A DNA stretch of 64,000 nt from Gammaproteobacteria bacterium. GTDB taxonomy: Bacteria; Pseudomonadota; Gammaproteobacteria; Steroidobacterales; Steroidobacteraceae. Positions 15,694-24,873 of the stretch are shown here, in pieces. How positions within the stretch are numbered: the stretch's first letter is position 1; each line of letters begins with the position of its first letter. The notes below the pieces were generated by a model. That model was given only the letters and a program-made list of their open reading frames with translations. It made no database searches and was not told the DNA's origin. The stretch covers positions 1 through 64,000 of the forward strand of contig JAQGOE010000156.1 of NCBI GenBank assembly GCA_028293725.1, given 5' to 3'. A program made the position numbers and the translations under genes.

Positions 15694-17796
15694 ATGTTGC
15701 AGTTGTCGGTAGCCGCGCGTCGCGGGCGGCGCCTCGCGCCCGCATTGGCCGTGTTGTTGGTCAGCGTGGCGTCCGCGTGGTCAGGTGCCGCAGCTCCCGC
15801 AGCGACTTCCGGCGCAAACGCATCCACCACCGCCGGCGACTTCTGGGTCGAACCCCCAACCCTCCAATCGCTAGGCTTCGAATGGCGCATCAAAGGCGAC
15901 GACAATCGCAACGCCAGCGTCGCTGTCTCCTATCGCAAGAAGGGCGACTCCTCCTGGCGCAAGGCGCTCCCGCTCCTGCGCCTGCAACGCGAGTCAGTCA
16001 TCGGTGGCCTTCCCCGCGATGGCGGTAACGAGCATTTCAACAAATACATCGCCCCCAACATGTTCGCGGGCAGCATTCTAAACCTCGATCCTGACACGGA
16101 ATACGAGGCCCGCTTCATGTTGTCCGACCCGGACGGCGTAAAGGGCATCAGTGAACACAACGTCGCTATACGCACCCGCAAGGAACCCGTTCCCTCCGCC
16201 GGTGGCGCCGTCTACCACGTCTATCCGTTCGATTACACGGGCCCCCGGCAGGAGCCGGCGTTCACGGGCCTCCTCGCCGCGTACTATCGGGGCTCAGACC
16301 AGTCCGATCACTCTCGCGAGATGCCGCCGCGTGTGCAGCCGGGCGACACCATCCTGGTGCACGCCGGAGTCTATAAAGACAACCGCTTCGTCTACAGCGG
16401 CTTCGACAAGACGATCGCCGCCTATGGCACGCCGTTCGACGGAACCTACTACCTCACACAAAACGGCACCCCGGACAAGCCCATTGTGATCAAAGGCGCG
16501 GGCGACGGCGAAGTCATCTTCGATGGTGACGGCTGCGACAACCTCTTCAACCTGATGGGCGGCAATTACAATTACTTCGAAGGCATTACCGTTCGCAACA
16601 CCCAGGTTGCCTTCAAACTCGGCATGAAGTCGATCGCCGGCTCGAGCGGTTTCACACTCAAGCACAGTCGCGTCTACGACATCGGGCGGGTCGTGGAAGC
16701 CGGCTGGTCCGGCTCGAAGGACTTTTATATCGCCGACAATGTGTTCATCGGACGCCACGATCCCAGGAAAATGCAGAGCTGGTTCACGCCCGAAGTATGG
16801 TCGAAGTTTCCCGGCTACCCGGCGCTCATCACCTCTGAGTATGCGGTAAAGGTCTACGGGCAGGGTCACGTGGTCGCCCACAACTACGTGGCGAACTGGC
16901 ACGACGGAATCGACGTGGACACCTACGGCGACCCCGACGGCACGCCCGATGAGTTGCGTGATCGCGTGCCCGTATCGATCGATATCTACAACAACGACAT
17001 CTACAACACCGACGATAATTGCATCGAGGCCGATGGCGGTGCCCACAACATCAGGGTATTCAGAAATCGCTGCTTCGATTCCACCGGGGGCGCGCTCAGC
17101 GCGCAGCCGATCTTCGGCGGCCCGCTGTACTTCTATCAAAACCTCGTTTATGGCACGACGACCGGCGGCTACCTGAAGTTCGTCGACACACCGGCGGGAG
17201 TGCTGTTCTATCAGAACACCCTCGTCGGCCAGATACGCTATTACGGGCCCGCGTCCAACGTGCACTTCCGTAACAATCTATTCCTGTCAGACGGCTGGTC
17301 ACCCCAGGTGTTCGCGATCCGCACCTTCACGAACTATTCCACCTCGGATTACAACGGTTTCCGGCCGAACCCCGGCGCGGACAATGCTTTCGAATGGGAT
17401 TCGCCGCCGTTCGCCAGCGCGTTCGACTACACCCATCCTCTGGAAGTGCGCCGGTTCAAGACGCTTTCGGACTTCAGCGCGGCAACCGGTCTGGACAAAC
17501 ACAGCGTCCTGCTCGACTTCGACACGTTCGTGAACGTCGGGATTCCAGATAAGGCGGATCCACAACGCCTCTATGACCCGGAGAGTCTCGACTTCCGTCT
17601 CAAGGCGAGTTCCGCCGCAGTGGATGCGGGTGTCGAGTTGCCTACGATCACTGACGACTTTACCGGCAAAGCACCCGATCTGGGCGCTTACGAGTTAGGG
17701 AAGCCGATTCCTCACTATGGTCCGAGGTCGCCGCCGTCGGGTGCGCCCGGTCCCGACGCGCCGCGTTCTATAAAGGGACCTCCGGCGGGACAGTGA
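15694..17796 (+). CDS. Secreted right-handed parallel beta-helix protein
   Basis: A 700-residue protein preceded by GGGGGGAG. Residues 1-47 are a signal peptide (positively charged start, hydrophobic ALAVLLVSVASAWSG). Residues 50-170 form a fibronectin-like domain ending NLDPDTEYEARFMLSDPDG. From about 205 the sequence has repeating beta-helix coils: IVIKGAGDGEVIFDGDGCDN, NYFEGITVRNTQVAF, IDIYNNDIYNTDDNCIE and VHFRNNLFLSDGW. The C-terminal LKASSAAVDAGVELP... DLGAYELG is a common ending of such proteins. Members include polysaccharide lyases (pectate, alginate, chondroitinase B types), but no specific lyase signature is decisive. The convergent GH3 gene suggests carbohydrate breakdown. Confidence 0.8.
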   Translation: MLQLSVAARRGRRLAPALAVLLVSVASAWSGAAAPAATSGANASTTAGDFWVEPPTLQSLGFEWRIKGDDNRNASVAVSYRKKGDSSWRKALPLLRLQRESVIGGLPRDGGNEHFNKYIAPNMFAGSILNLDPDTEYEARFMLSDPDGVKGISEHNVAIRTRKEPVPSAGGAVYHVYPFDYTGPRQEPAFTGLLAAYYRGSDQSDHSREMPPRVQPGDTILVHAGVYKDNRFVYSGFDKTIAAYGTPFDGTYYLTQNGTPDKPIVIKGAGDGEVIFDGDGCDNLFNLMGGNYNYFEGITVRNTQVAFKLGMKSIAGSSGFTLKHSRVYDIGRVVEAGWSGSKDFYIADNVFIGRHDPRKMQSWFTPEVWSKFPGYPALITSEYAVKVYGQGHVVAHNYVANWHDGIDVDTYGDPDGTPDELRDRVPVSIDIYNNDIYNTDDNCIEADGGAHNIRVFRNRCFDSTGGALSAQPIFGGPLYFYQNLVYGTTTGGYLKFVDTPAGVLFYQNTLVGQIRYYGPASNVHFRNNLFLSDGWSPQVFAIRTFTNYSTSDYNGFRPNPGADNAFEWDSPPFASAFDYTHPLEVRRFKTLSDFSAATGLDKHSVLLDFDTFVNVGIPDKADPQRLYDPESLDFRLKASSAAVDAGVELPTITDDFTGKAPDLGAYELGKPIPHYGPRSPPSGAPGPDAPRSIKGPPAGQ

Positions 17797-17823
17797 GGCT
17801 GCGTGCCGCGGTGCGCTGCCGCC

Positions 17824-17880
17824 GTGAGGCGCGGTGCGCTGTCGCGGGTGAGGCGCGGTGCAGGGTAGCGTGAGGCGCGG
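17824..17880. repeat. Three copies of GTGAGGCGCGG between convergent genes
   Basis: GTGAGGCGCGG occurs at 17824-17834, 17848-17858 and 17870-17880, spaced 24 and 22 bases apart. The first two belong to a longer unit that also includes GTGCGCTG just upstream or downstream. A degenerate copy (GTGAGGCTGCG) starts at the beta-helix stop codon. The repeats fill the 96-base gap between the convergent beta-helix and GH3 genes. Confidence 0.7.
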
Positions 17881-17892
17881 CTCGGCGCGGTT

Positions 17893-19860
17893 TCAGCGAT
17901 ACCGAAGCCCAAAAAAGATCGGGTAGAGCGGCTTCTCACTGTCATGAGCCGCGTCCGGCTGCTGAGCTTCGACCGCCGCCATGGAGGAGGGCAGCTCAAA
18001 TGGCAAGCGCCCCTCCGGTCGCGCCTTGCCGGTCAGCACATCGAGTACGGCGTCGTCACTGGCTCCAAACTCCCCGATCAGGGCGGTCACTTTGTCCTGC
18101 AACTGCGTCAGGATCGCCGGCCTGTCGAGTGTCACGACGACGACGGTCGGCACACCGGCCCGGCTCGCCTTCGCAACGAGCATGAGCTGCGGGCTGTCAG
18201 CCTTGAAGTCGAGGGCCCCCTCCTGCTGGCGACTGCCGAAGAAAAATCCGGGGTGTAACGCTTCGTGAGGTGTTCCAACACGAAGGATGACCACATCGGC
18301 CAACCCCGGACTGCCGACCTGTTGCATTCCATGGGCGGCGAGCGACCCCGCCGACATACCGGGCGCAAAAACCTTGCGCGAGGTTTTCGCGAGCGGTAAC
18401 AGGTCCTGTTGATTCTGCAACAACACCAGCGAGCGCCGCTGGGCAGCCAAGGCCGCCCGACGGAAAGTCGGCGCTCCGACCACCGCCGTGGCCCTGTTAG
18501 GATCCACGAACGGGTTCTCGAACAACCCCAGCCGGAACTTCAGTTCCAGAATGCGCAACACCGAGGCATCGAGGCGAGCCTCACTCACCAAACCGGACTT
18601 CACCGCCGCGACCAGGACGTCGGTATCCGTTACCCCGCCAAACTGGTCGATGCCGGCATTCACCGCCTTTGCGTAGCGCTCCAATCTGGAGAGCTTCTCA
18701 ACACCCCACGGCATGCCGATGTCGGTGCGGGTCTGCGCCGGTACGCCGGTCATGCAACTGGGATCGCAGTCCCGGGTAATGGCCCAATCCGACAGAATGA
18801 GTCCTGTGAAGCCGTGCTTCTGGCGGAGCAGATCGGTGAGCAGCTGGCGATTGAAGTTGGCCCCTACCGGCTCGAGCGGCGCCCCTTCGAGGCTGACTCC
18901 CAACAGCACGTCATAGGTCGGCATCACGCCGGCGACGCCGACCTGGAAGGCCGCGTCGAATGGCCGAACGTGCTCCTCAAAATGGCCGGAGCCAAACTTG
19001 GCGAACCGCCCGTAATAGTTGTGTCCGTCGAAGCCGTTGGCGGCAGCGCCGTAACCCACCCAGTGCTTGACGATCGTGGCGACGCCATCGGTGGCAACAC
19101 CTTGCGCGCCGTGCTGGAACCCTGTCACATAGGCCTGCACCATGCGGCTGACCAGCTCGGGGTCCTCGCCGAAAGTCCCATTGATACGCGGCCAGCGAGG
19201 CTCCGTGGCGAGATCGGCCTGCGGAGACAGGGCCATATGGATGCCCACCGAGCGGTATTCCTGTCGCGCCGTGTCGGCAAAGTGCCTGACGAGGTCGGCG
19301 TCGCCGATGCTGGCCAGCCCCAACGTGCCGGGCCATTGCGTGAAGCCCTTAGCCGCGACACTTGCCCCGGCCACAGTGTCGAAATGACTCCGTGGATCGG
19401 TGCTGATGAGAATGGGGATGCCGAGGCGACCCCGTTCGGCAATAGCCTGCAGCTCGTTGTTTTCCTGCGCGAGCTCCGCGGCGGGTACGCTCAGCCGGGT
19501 GATGAATGCGGTGACGTTCGCATCGAGGATCACCGCCCTGACCTGACCCAGATCGTACTGCTCATTTGCGGTCGCCGGGGGAGTGCCATGCATCATCGCG
19601 CCGGCTTTCTCGGCTAGCGTCATGCGTGAGAGGAGATCCGCGGCGCGCGCCGGGGCGGGAAGCCGCCAATCCTCGTAGGGCTGGAGTACGCCGTCGCGAT
19701 TGAGGTCACGAAACCGCGCACCGCCCGCTTGAATCAATGGGATGGTGCGGGTACCGAGACGAGGTTGAGCATGCTCTGCGGCGGCGGCTTTGCAAGGACC
19801 ACCGTTGACCACGGCCGCAGCAAGACATGCCACATACACGACCGAACACGCTCTAGGCAT
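17893..19860 (-). CDS. Exported glycoside hydrolase family 3 beta-glycosidase
   Basis: A 655-residue GH3 enzyme. The first 25 residues form a signal peptide (MPRACSVVYVACLAAAVVNG). The (beta/alpha)8 domain spans about residues 60-400, opening with the LLSRMTLAEKAGAMMHG motif and containing the KHWVGYGAA substrate segment and LILSDWA, in which Asp358 is the expected nucleophile. The alpha/beta sandwich domain follows (about 440-655) with AALAAQRRSLVLLQNQ and ends with the PLYPIFFGLRY motif. It should release a terminal sugar from a beta-glucoside in the periplasm; the precise specificity is unknown. It is convergent with the beta-helix protein and divergent from the Rieske operon, sharing that upstream region and its motif. 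Confidence 0.92.
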   Translation of the reverse strand: MPRACSVVYVACLAAAVVNGGPCKAAAAEHAQPRLGTRTIPLIQAGGARFRDLNRDGVLQPYEDWRLPAPARAADLLSRMTLAEKAGAMMHGTPPATANEQYDLGQVRAVILDANVTAFITRLSVPAAELAQENNELQAIAERGRLGIPILISTDPRSHFDTVAGASVAAKGFTQWPGTLGLASIGDADLVRHFADTARQEYRSVGIHMALSPQADLATEPRWPRINGTFGEDPELVSRMVQAYVTGFQHGAQGVATDGVATIVKHWVGYGAAANGFDGHNYYGRFAKFGSGHFEEHVRPFDAAFQVGVAGVMPTYDVLLGVSLEGAPLEPVGANFNRQLLTDLLRQKHGFTGLILSDWAITRDCDPSCMTGVPAQTRTDIGMPWGVEKLSRLERYAKAVNAGIDQFGGVTDTDVLVAAVKSGLVSEARLDASVLRILELKFRLGLFENPFVDPNRATAVVGAPTFRRAALAAQRRSLVLLQNQQDLLPLAKTSRKVFAPGMSAGSLAAHGMQQVGSPGLADVVILRVGTPHEALHPGFFFGSRQQEGALDFKADSPQLMLVAKASRAGVPTVVVVTLDRPAILTQLQDKVTALIGEFGASDDAVLDVLTGKARPEGRLPFELPSSMAAVEAQQPDAAHDSEKPLYPIFFGLRYR

Positions 19861-19906
19861 CTTTTGAGTTTACCCGCCCGCCGCCCAGAGCCGCCAACCC
19901 GTTCGT

Positions 19907-19942
19907 GGCCAAACTCCTAGCAAATCGTGTAATTAAGCGAAG
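19907..19942 (+). promoter_or_regulatory. Shared regulon motif, copy A (before the Rieske operon)
   Basis: GGCCAAACTCCTAG is followed by CAA and, after a spacer, GCGAAG (36 bases in all). The first 14 bases are identical to copy B at 33774, and CTCCTAG-YAA-GCGAAG is shared with copies B and C. The copy ends 130 bases before the Rieske start codon on the same strand and 46 bases from the GH3 start codon in the opposite direction, so it could serve either. The rest of the 212-base divergent region holds the tandem repeat at 19995 and no clear sigma-70 promoter. Confidence 0.7.
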
Positions 19943-19994
19943 TCGCGGCCGTGCGACCGCGGGTATCGTCGTAGTGCCGGCTACAATGCGCCAG

Positions 19995-20050
19995 CCCAAA
20001 TGGGCCCGCCCAACCAGGTCGGCCCAAACGGGGCCGCCCAACCAGGTATC
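19995..20050 (+). repeat. Two tandem 28-bp repeats in the Rieske leader
   Basis: Two adjacent 28-base copies, beginning CCCAAATGGGCCCGCC and CCCAAACGGGGCCGCC, both continue CAACCAGGT and differ at only five or so positions. They end 22 bases before the Rieske start codon, so they would lie in the untranslated leader or overlap the promoter. They could be a tandem binding site or a recent slippage duplication. Confidence 0.75.
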
Positions 20051-20072
20051 ACCGGCTGAGGGTTATTGAGGC

Positions 20073-21278
20073 ATGAGCACCACCGACACCATGCGAGCGC
20101 TGTTCGCCGAGCGGCGCACGGGACACACGCTTCCCCAGGGCCTGTACGTCGATCCGGCCGTGCACGACTTCGACGTCCGGGCGATTTTCCAGCGCAACTG
20201 GCTGCAGGCGGGCTTCGAAAGCGAGATCCCGGCACCCGGCGACTATTTCACCCTGGCGGTGGGGGATTCGCCGATCGTGGTCATTCGCAACCAGGACGGT
20301 GGCATCGGCGCGTTCTTCAACACCTGCCGCCACCGTGGCGCGCAGATTTGCAGAGAGCCGCATGGTCATGCCGTCCGGCTGGTGTGCCCCTACCATCACT
20401 GGAGCTATGATCTTCGCGGCCGACTCGTACAGGCCGCTCGCATGCACGAAGGTTTTGATATCAGCGGCTACAGCCTCCGTCCGGTTCGAGTCGAGACCGT
20501 TGCCGGTGTGATCTTCATCTGTCTCGGTGACCGGCCGCCCGACTTCGCCCGCTTCCGGGCCGATCTGGAGCCGATGCTCGAGCCGCACGAGCTGCGCAAG
20601 TCGAAGTTGGTTCACACCATGACGCTGACCGAGCACGCGGACTGGAAGCTCGTCATGGAGAATGCGCGCGAGTGCTACCACTGTCGCGCCGGTCACCCGC
20701 AACTGATGCGCTCATTCCGGGACTTCACGGTGAAGGATACCTCCGGTGTCACGCCAGACTGGGAGACAGCTTTCAACCGTAACTGTGAGTCCAAGGGACT
20801 CAAAACGGGTGAGATCATTGCAGCATGGTACGAGATCGGTCGCTATGCGCTGGGCGACGGTGTCATTTCCTACACCATGGACGGCAAGCCCGCTGTCAGT
20901 AAGACGCTCGGTAGGGTAGAAGACGGTGACGTCGGCGTGATGTGGTGGGGCGCGCAACCGAACTGTTTCAACCACGTCGTCGGCGATTATGCGTTCTCCT
21001 TCCAGGCCTGGCCGGCCGGCCCCGGGCTGACGACGGTCACTGGCAAGTGGTTCGTCCACCAGGACGCTGTTGCAGGTGTTGATTACAACCTCGAGCGGCT
21101 GACCGAAGTCTGGACCGCCACCAACGATCAGGATCGCGCGCTGGCCGAAAACAATCAACGCGGTGTGAAGTCGATCGCCTATACGCCCGGACCTTACTCG
21201 CAGGTCACCGAGCAACTCGTGCTACGACTCATGGACTGGTATTGCGCCTCCGCTGAATCCTACCTGCGTGGGGGCTAG
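20073..21278 (+). CDS. GbcA/Stc2-type Rieske oxygenase (putative N-demethylase)
   Basis: A 401-residue oxygenase alpha subunit. The Rieske [2Fe-2S] site is complete: Cys85-x-His87-x17-Cys105-x2-His108. The catalytic SRPBCC domain has the mononuclear-iron segment Glu200-x2-His203-x4-His208 (ECYHC...HP) and an Asp near TNDQD for the third ligand. The ECYHC motif with bridging Glu, and the terminal NNQRGVKS...YTPGPYSQ...DWYC block, are characteristic of the oxygenases that demethylate quaternary ammonium compounds: glycine-betaine GbcA, stachydrine Stc2 and, more distantly, carnitine CntA. The expected products are a tertiary amine and formaldehyde. It heads the operon. No reductase partner lies anywhere in the window, so electrons must come from elsewhere. 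Confidence 0.9.
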   Translation: MSTTDTMRALFAERRTGHTLPQGLYVDPAVHDFDVRAIFQRNWLQAGFESEIPAPGDYFTLAVGDSPIVVIRNQDGGIGAFFNTCRHRGAQICREPHGHAVRLVCPYHHWSYDLRGRLVQAARMHEGFDISGYSLRPVRVETVAGVIFICLGDRPPDFARFRADLEPMLEPHELRKSKLVHTMTLTEHADWKLVMENARECYHCRAGHPQLMRSFRDFTVKDTSGVTPDWETAFNRNCESKGLKTGEIIAAWYEIGRYALGDGVISYTMDGKPAVSKTLGRVEDGDVGVMWWGAQPNCFNHVVGDYAFSFQAWPAGPGLTTVTGKWFVHQDAVAGVDYNLERLTEVWTATNDQDRALAENNQRGVKSIAYTPGPYSQVTEQLVLRLMDWYCASAESYLRGG

Positions 21279-21282
21279 CCCC

Positions 21283-23304
21283 ATGGTGGACTTGACCTCG
21301 GTCCGCGAGATCGAGAACGTCTGGATCACCCTGCCCGACGGCTGCAAACTCGCCGCCCGCATCTGGTTACCCGAGGGCGCCGAGTCGGCTCCCGTGCCGG
21401 CGATCCTCGAATACATCCCTTATCGTAAGCGCGACTACATGCGCCGGCGCGACGAGAGCATGCATCCCTGGTTTGCGAGCCACGGCTATGTCGCCGTGCG
21501 CGTCGACATGCGCGGTTCCGGCGAGTCCGACGGGATCATGCACGACGAATATGTCCTCCAGGAGCAGGATGACGCGTTGGAAGTCATAGCCTGGATCGCG
21601 GCGCAGCCGTGGTGCTCCGGGAATGTCGGCATGATGGGCAAGTCCTGGGGCGCTTATAACTCACTGCAGGTGGCGGAGCGCCAACCGCCCGCGCTGAAAG
21701 CGATCATCTCGGTCATGGGCACCGACGATCGCTACGCGGAGTGCATCCACTACTACGGCGGTTGTCTGCTACAGGACAACTTCTGGTGGGGCTGCATCAT
21801 GCAGATTTTCAACGCCCGGCCGCCCGATCCGCAGATCGTCGGCGAGCGCTGGCGCGAGATGTGGCTGGAGCGGCTCGAGGCGGAGGAATTCTGGCCGCGG
21901 ATCTGGCTGGAGCATCCCACGCTGGATGCTTATTGGAAGCACGGCTCGGTCAGTTTCAACTACGGTGCGATCACCTGTCCCACCTGGTTCTGGGGCGGAT
22001 GGGCGGATTTGTATCGTGATACGCCGCTACGACTCGCCGCGCATCTGCAGGTGCCGCACAAGGTAACTGTCGGCCCCTGGGCTCACTTGTATCCCCACGA
22101 GGCACTACCCACTCCCGCGGTGGGTTTCCTTCAGGAAGCGCTGCGCTGGTGGGACCGCTGGCTGAAAGGTGTCGACAACGATGTGATGCAGGAGCCGGCA
22201 CATCGCTTTTACATGATGGAGGCCGTGGGTCCGGTCTCCCATCTCGAGCATCGCCCCGGACGCTGGGTCGCCGAAAACACGTGGCCCAGTCCGCATGTCA
22301 GATCGCAGACCCTCCACCTCAATCCCGGTCGCCTGGCCGCCGATGCCGCGCCGGAGCACGCCTTGGTGCTCCGCTCCCCGCAGACGACCGGCCTGTCTTC
22401 AGGCGATTGGGGGAGCTTTGCCAATCCTGGAGATTTACCGAGCGAGCAATCGCTCGACGCCTTCGGCTCGTTGGAGTTCGACGGCGAGCCCCTGGTAGGG
22501 CGGTTGGAGATCCTGGGCAACGTCACGGTGACTCTCGAGCTCGCCGTCGATAGGCCGGCGGCGTTTGTCGCCGTGAGACTCATCGACGTTGCGCCGGATG
22601 GCGGCGCCGCACTGGTCACTCGCGGCTTTCTGAACCTCACTCAACGCGAGGAGCGCGAAACACCGACTCCAACACAGACCGGTAAGCGCTATCGCGTCGA
22701 AGTAAGCCTCTACGGCACCGCCTACGCCTTTCCGAAAGGCCATCGATTACGGGTGGCCGTCTCTACGGCCTACTGGCCCATCCTCTGGCCCTCACCGGAG
22801 GCTGTTACCCTCACTCTATTCACGGGGAAGTCCCAACTCCAACTCCCTGTGCGCACGCCGCAATCCAGCGATGCAGAGCTGCCGCGTCTGCCGGAGCCCG
22901 AGGCGGCAACGCCCTCGTCCGTTACGGTTTTACGCGAGGGGAGGGTCGAGCGCTCGGTATCCATCGACCAGATCACCGGTGAGGTGAATCATCGCCTCTA
23001 CACGGACGGCGGTGTCTTCGGTGCCTGGGGTAAGTTCCGGCTCGAGGCCATCGGGCTCGAGATGAGCCATACTTACGAGCGCAACTACCGTATCCGCCCC
23101 GACGACCCCAACTCAGCGCGCGCGACCATGACACAGACCTACGAAATGGCCCGCGGCGACTGGCAGGTTCGTATCGATGCGGGCGCCGAGATGACATCGA
23201 CTGCCACGACATTCGAGTTGTCTGCCTGGCTCGAGGCGTTCGAGGGCGGCAAATCGGTCTGTCGGCGAGAGTGGCGCTCCAGCACCCCAAGAGTGGGTAT
23301 GTAA
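21283..23304 (+). CDS. CocE/NonD (X-Pro dipeptidyl-peptidase-like) hydrolase
   Basis: A 673-residue protein starting four bases past the Rieske stop. Residues 1-290 form the alpha/beta hydrolase domain of the CocE/S15 family, with nucleophile Ser121 in GKSWGAYNS, Asp242 in GGWADLYRD and His268 in GPWAHLYPHE. Residues about 310-560 are the jelly-roll domain shared by cocaine esterase, alpha-amino-acid ester hydrolases and X-Pro dipeptidyl peptidases (HRLRVAVSTAYWPILWPS). The last 100 residues are extra, which is common in the NonD annotation. There is no signal peptide, so it would act in the cytoplasm, cleaving an ester or amide after import by the transporter encoded next. Confidence 0.88.
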   Translation: MVDLTSVREIENVWITLPDGCKLAARIWLPEGAESAPVPAILEYIPYRKRDYMRRRDESMHPWFASHGYVAVRVDMRGSGESDGIMHDEYVLQEQDDALEVIAWIAAQPWCSGNVGMMGKSWGAYNSLQVAERQPPALKAIISVMGTDDRYAECIHYYGGCLLQDNFWWGCIMQIFNARPPDPQIVGERWREMWLERLEAEEFWPRIWLEHPTLDAYWKHGSVSFNYGAITCPTWFWGGWADLYRDTPLRLAAHLQVPHKVTVGPWAHLYPHEALPTPAVGFLQEALRWWDRWLKGVDNDVMQEPAHRFYMMEAVGPVSHLEHRPGRWVAENTWPSPHVRSQTLHLNPGRLAADAAPEHALVLRSPQTTGLSSGDWGSFANPGDLPSEQSLDAFGSLEFDGEPLVGRLEILGNVTVTLELAVDRPAAFVAVRLIDVAPDGGAALVTRGFLNLTQREERETPTPTQTGKRYRVEVSLYGTAYAFPKGHRLRVAVSTAYWPILWPSPEAVTLTLFTGKSQLQLPVRTPQSSDAELPRLPEPEAATPSSVTVLREGRVERSVSIDQITGEVNHRLYTDGGVFGAWGKFRLEAIGLEMSHTYERNYRIRPDDPNSARATMTQTYEMARGDWQVRIDAGAEMTSTATTFELSAWLEAFEGGKSVCRREWRSSTPRVGM

Positions 23305-23309
23305 CTTCC

Positions 23310-24863
23310 GTGGGCGGTCTCGATCGCCGTGGGTTCCTGCAGGGAGCCGCTCTCATAGGCGGTGTTGCTGGGGCCGCGGGCGGGCTGACGCTCACCGGCT
23401 GTAGCGTTCCGGATGACACTCCCGCGAGCCCGGGCGGCGCGCTCCGTCTCGGCATGGTCGGTGGCTCGACCTCGGATGTACTCGATCCACGCACCTTCAT
23501 AGATTGGGTCCCGATCAACATCGGCTACCAGCTCATGAACGGCCTGGTGGAGATCGACGCCGCGGGCAATGCGCGTCCCGAGCTCCTGGAGGAGTGGGAG
23601 TCGCGCACCGTTACGGAATGGGTTTTCAAAGTCCGTCGTGGCGTTGTCTTCCACAACGGCAAGACTCTCGACGCCGACGACGTGATCTACTCCATCAACC
23701 TGCATCGCGGCGACACACGATCGCCGGCAAAAGTCGTGCTCGAGAATGTGTTGGATATCCGCAAGCTCGACGCAACTCAGATAAAGATCACGCTCGCGGC
23801 CGGTGACGCCGATCTCCCCGCGACCCTGTCCGATTTTCGCTTGCTGGTGGTTCCGGACGGCTTTACCGACTGGACGAATCCGATTGGCACGGGCGGTTAC
23901 CGGCTCGAGAGTTTTGAGCCCGGCGTGCGTTGTATTACCCGCAGGACGGGCCAGTACTGGAAGCAAGACGCGGCTCACGTTGAGGCCATCGAGATCATTG
24001 TGATCAACGACCCCGTTGCCCGGGTCAACGCCCTCATCTCGGGGCAGGTGGACGTGATCAATCGCATTGACGGCCGCACCGCCAACCTCATGAAGCGCAA
24101 CGCCCGCTTCCAGGTACTGCGCTCGCAGACCGGACAGTACGCTGTGCTCGCCATGAATTGCGAGTCAGATCCCTACCGCAACAACGACATCAGGCTGGCC
24201 CTCAAGTACGCCATCGATCGTGCGAGCATCGTCAAAACTGTGCTCAACGGCTACGGCACGGTGGGCAACGACCAGCCCATCCCGCCCGGTAACCGCTACT
24301 ACGACGCCGGTCTCGGACAACATACCTACGACCCGGATCGGGCGAAGTTCTATCTCAAGAAGGCTCGTGTCGACCGCTTGAGCGTTACGCTGCAGGCTTC
24401 GGAGGCCGCCTTTTCCGGCGCCCTCGATGTCGGAGTTCTTTTCCAGGCAGCGGCGGCGCGCGCCGGAATCGCACTACAGGTTAAGCGGGAACCCGTGGAC
24501 GGCTATTGGACTAACGTGTACATGAAGGCGCCTTTCTGCGCGTCCTATTCGGATGGCAGAACGACCGTCGATGGCGCTCTCTCGAAGGCCTACCGCACCA
24601 CCTCCAGCACCAACGATACTAACTGGCGCCGCCCGGCTTTTGACGAGCTCGCGAACCAGGCTCGAGCGGAAACCGATCTCGCGAAACGTCGTACTCTCTA
24701 CGGAGCTTGTCAACGCATGATCGCCGAGGAGGGTGGCGCGCTCATCCCGATGTTCATGGATCACATCGAGGCTGGCTCGCAGCGCGTGCAAGGTTGGCGC
24801 CCCTCCGCCATATTCGACCTGATGGGGCAACGGATCGGCGAAAAAGTGTGGCTGAAGTCTTGA
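23310..24863 (+). CDS. ABC importer substrate-binding protein (peptide type)
   Basis: A family 5 extracellular solute-binding protein (DppA/OppA type), about 517 residues from GTG 23310; GTG 23271, overlapping the upstream gene, is an alternative. The N-terminus carries a Tat-like motif, DRRGFLQGAA, followed by a hydrophobic stretch and the lipobox LTGC, so it should be a Tat-exported lipoprotein. Family landmarks include the PELLEEWE segment, VFHNGKTLDADDVIYSINLH (the domain signature) and ALKYAIDRASIVKTVLNGYG. Such proteins capture di- or oligopeptides, opines, nickel or glycosides. Its place between a Rieske demethylase and permeases suggests an N-methylated peptide-like ligand. Confidence 0.92.
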   Translation: MGGLDRRGFLQGAALIGGVAGAAGGLTLTGCSVPDDTPASPGGALRLGMVGGSTSDVLDPRTFIDWVPINIGYQLMNGLVEIDAAGNARPELLEEWESRTVTEWVFKVRRGVVFHNGKTLDADDVIYSINLHRGDTRSPAKVVLENVLDIRKLDATQIKITLAAGDADLPATLSDFRLLVVPDGFTDWTNPIGTGGYRLESFEPGVRCITRRTGQYWKQDAAHVEAIEIIVINDPVARVNALISGQVDVINRIDGRTANLMKRNARFQVLRSQTGQYAVLAMNCESDPYRNNDIRLALKYAIDRASIVKTVLNGYGTVGNDQPIPPGNRYYDAGLGQHTYDPDRAKFYLKKARVDRLSVTLQASEAAFSGALDVGVLFQAAAARAGIALQVKREPVDGYWTNVYMKAPFCASYSDGRTTVDGALSKAYRTTSSTNDTNWRRPAFDELANQARAETDLAKRRTLYGACQRMIAEEGGALIPMFMDHIEAGSQRVQGWRPSAIFDLMGQRIGEKVWLKS

Positions 24864-24873
24864 GCCCGCCGCC

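Noticed and set aside
18409..19617. 402-codon open frame on the plus strand
   Set aside because: It is antisense to the GH3 gene, has no family resemblance and reflects the codon bias of GC-rich DNA.
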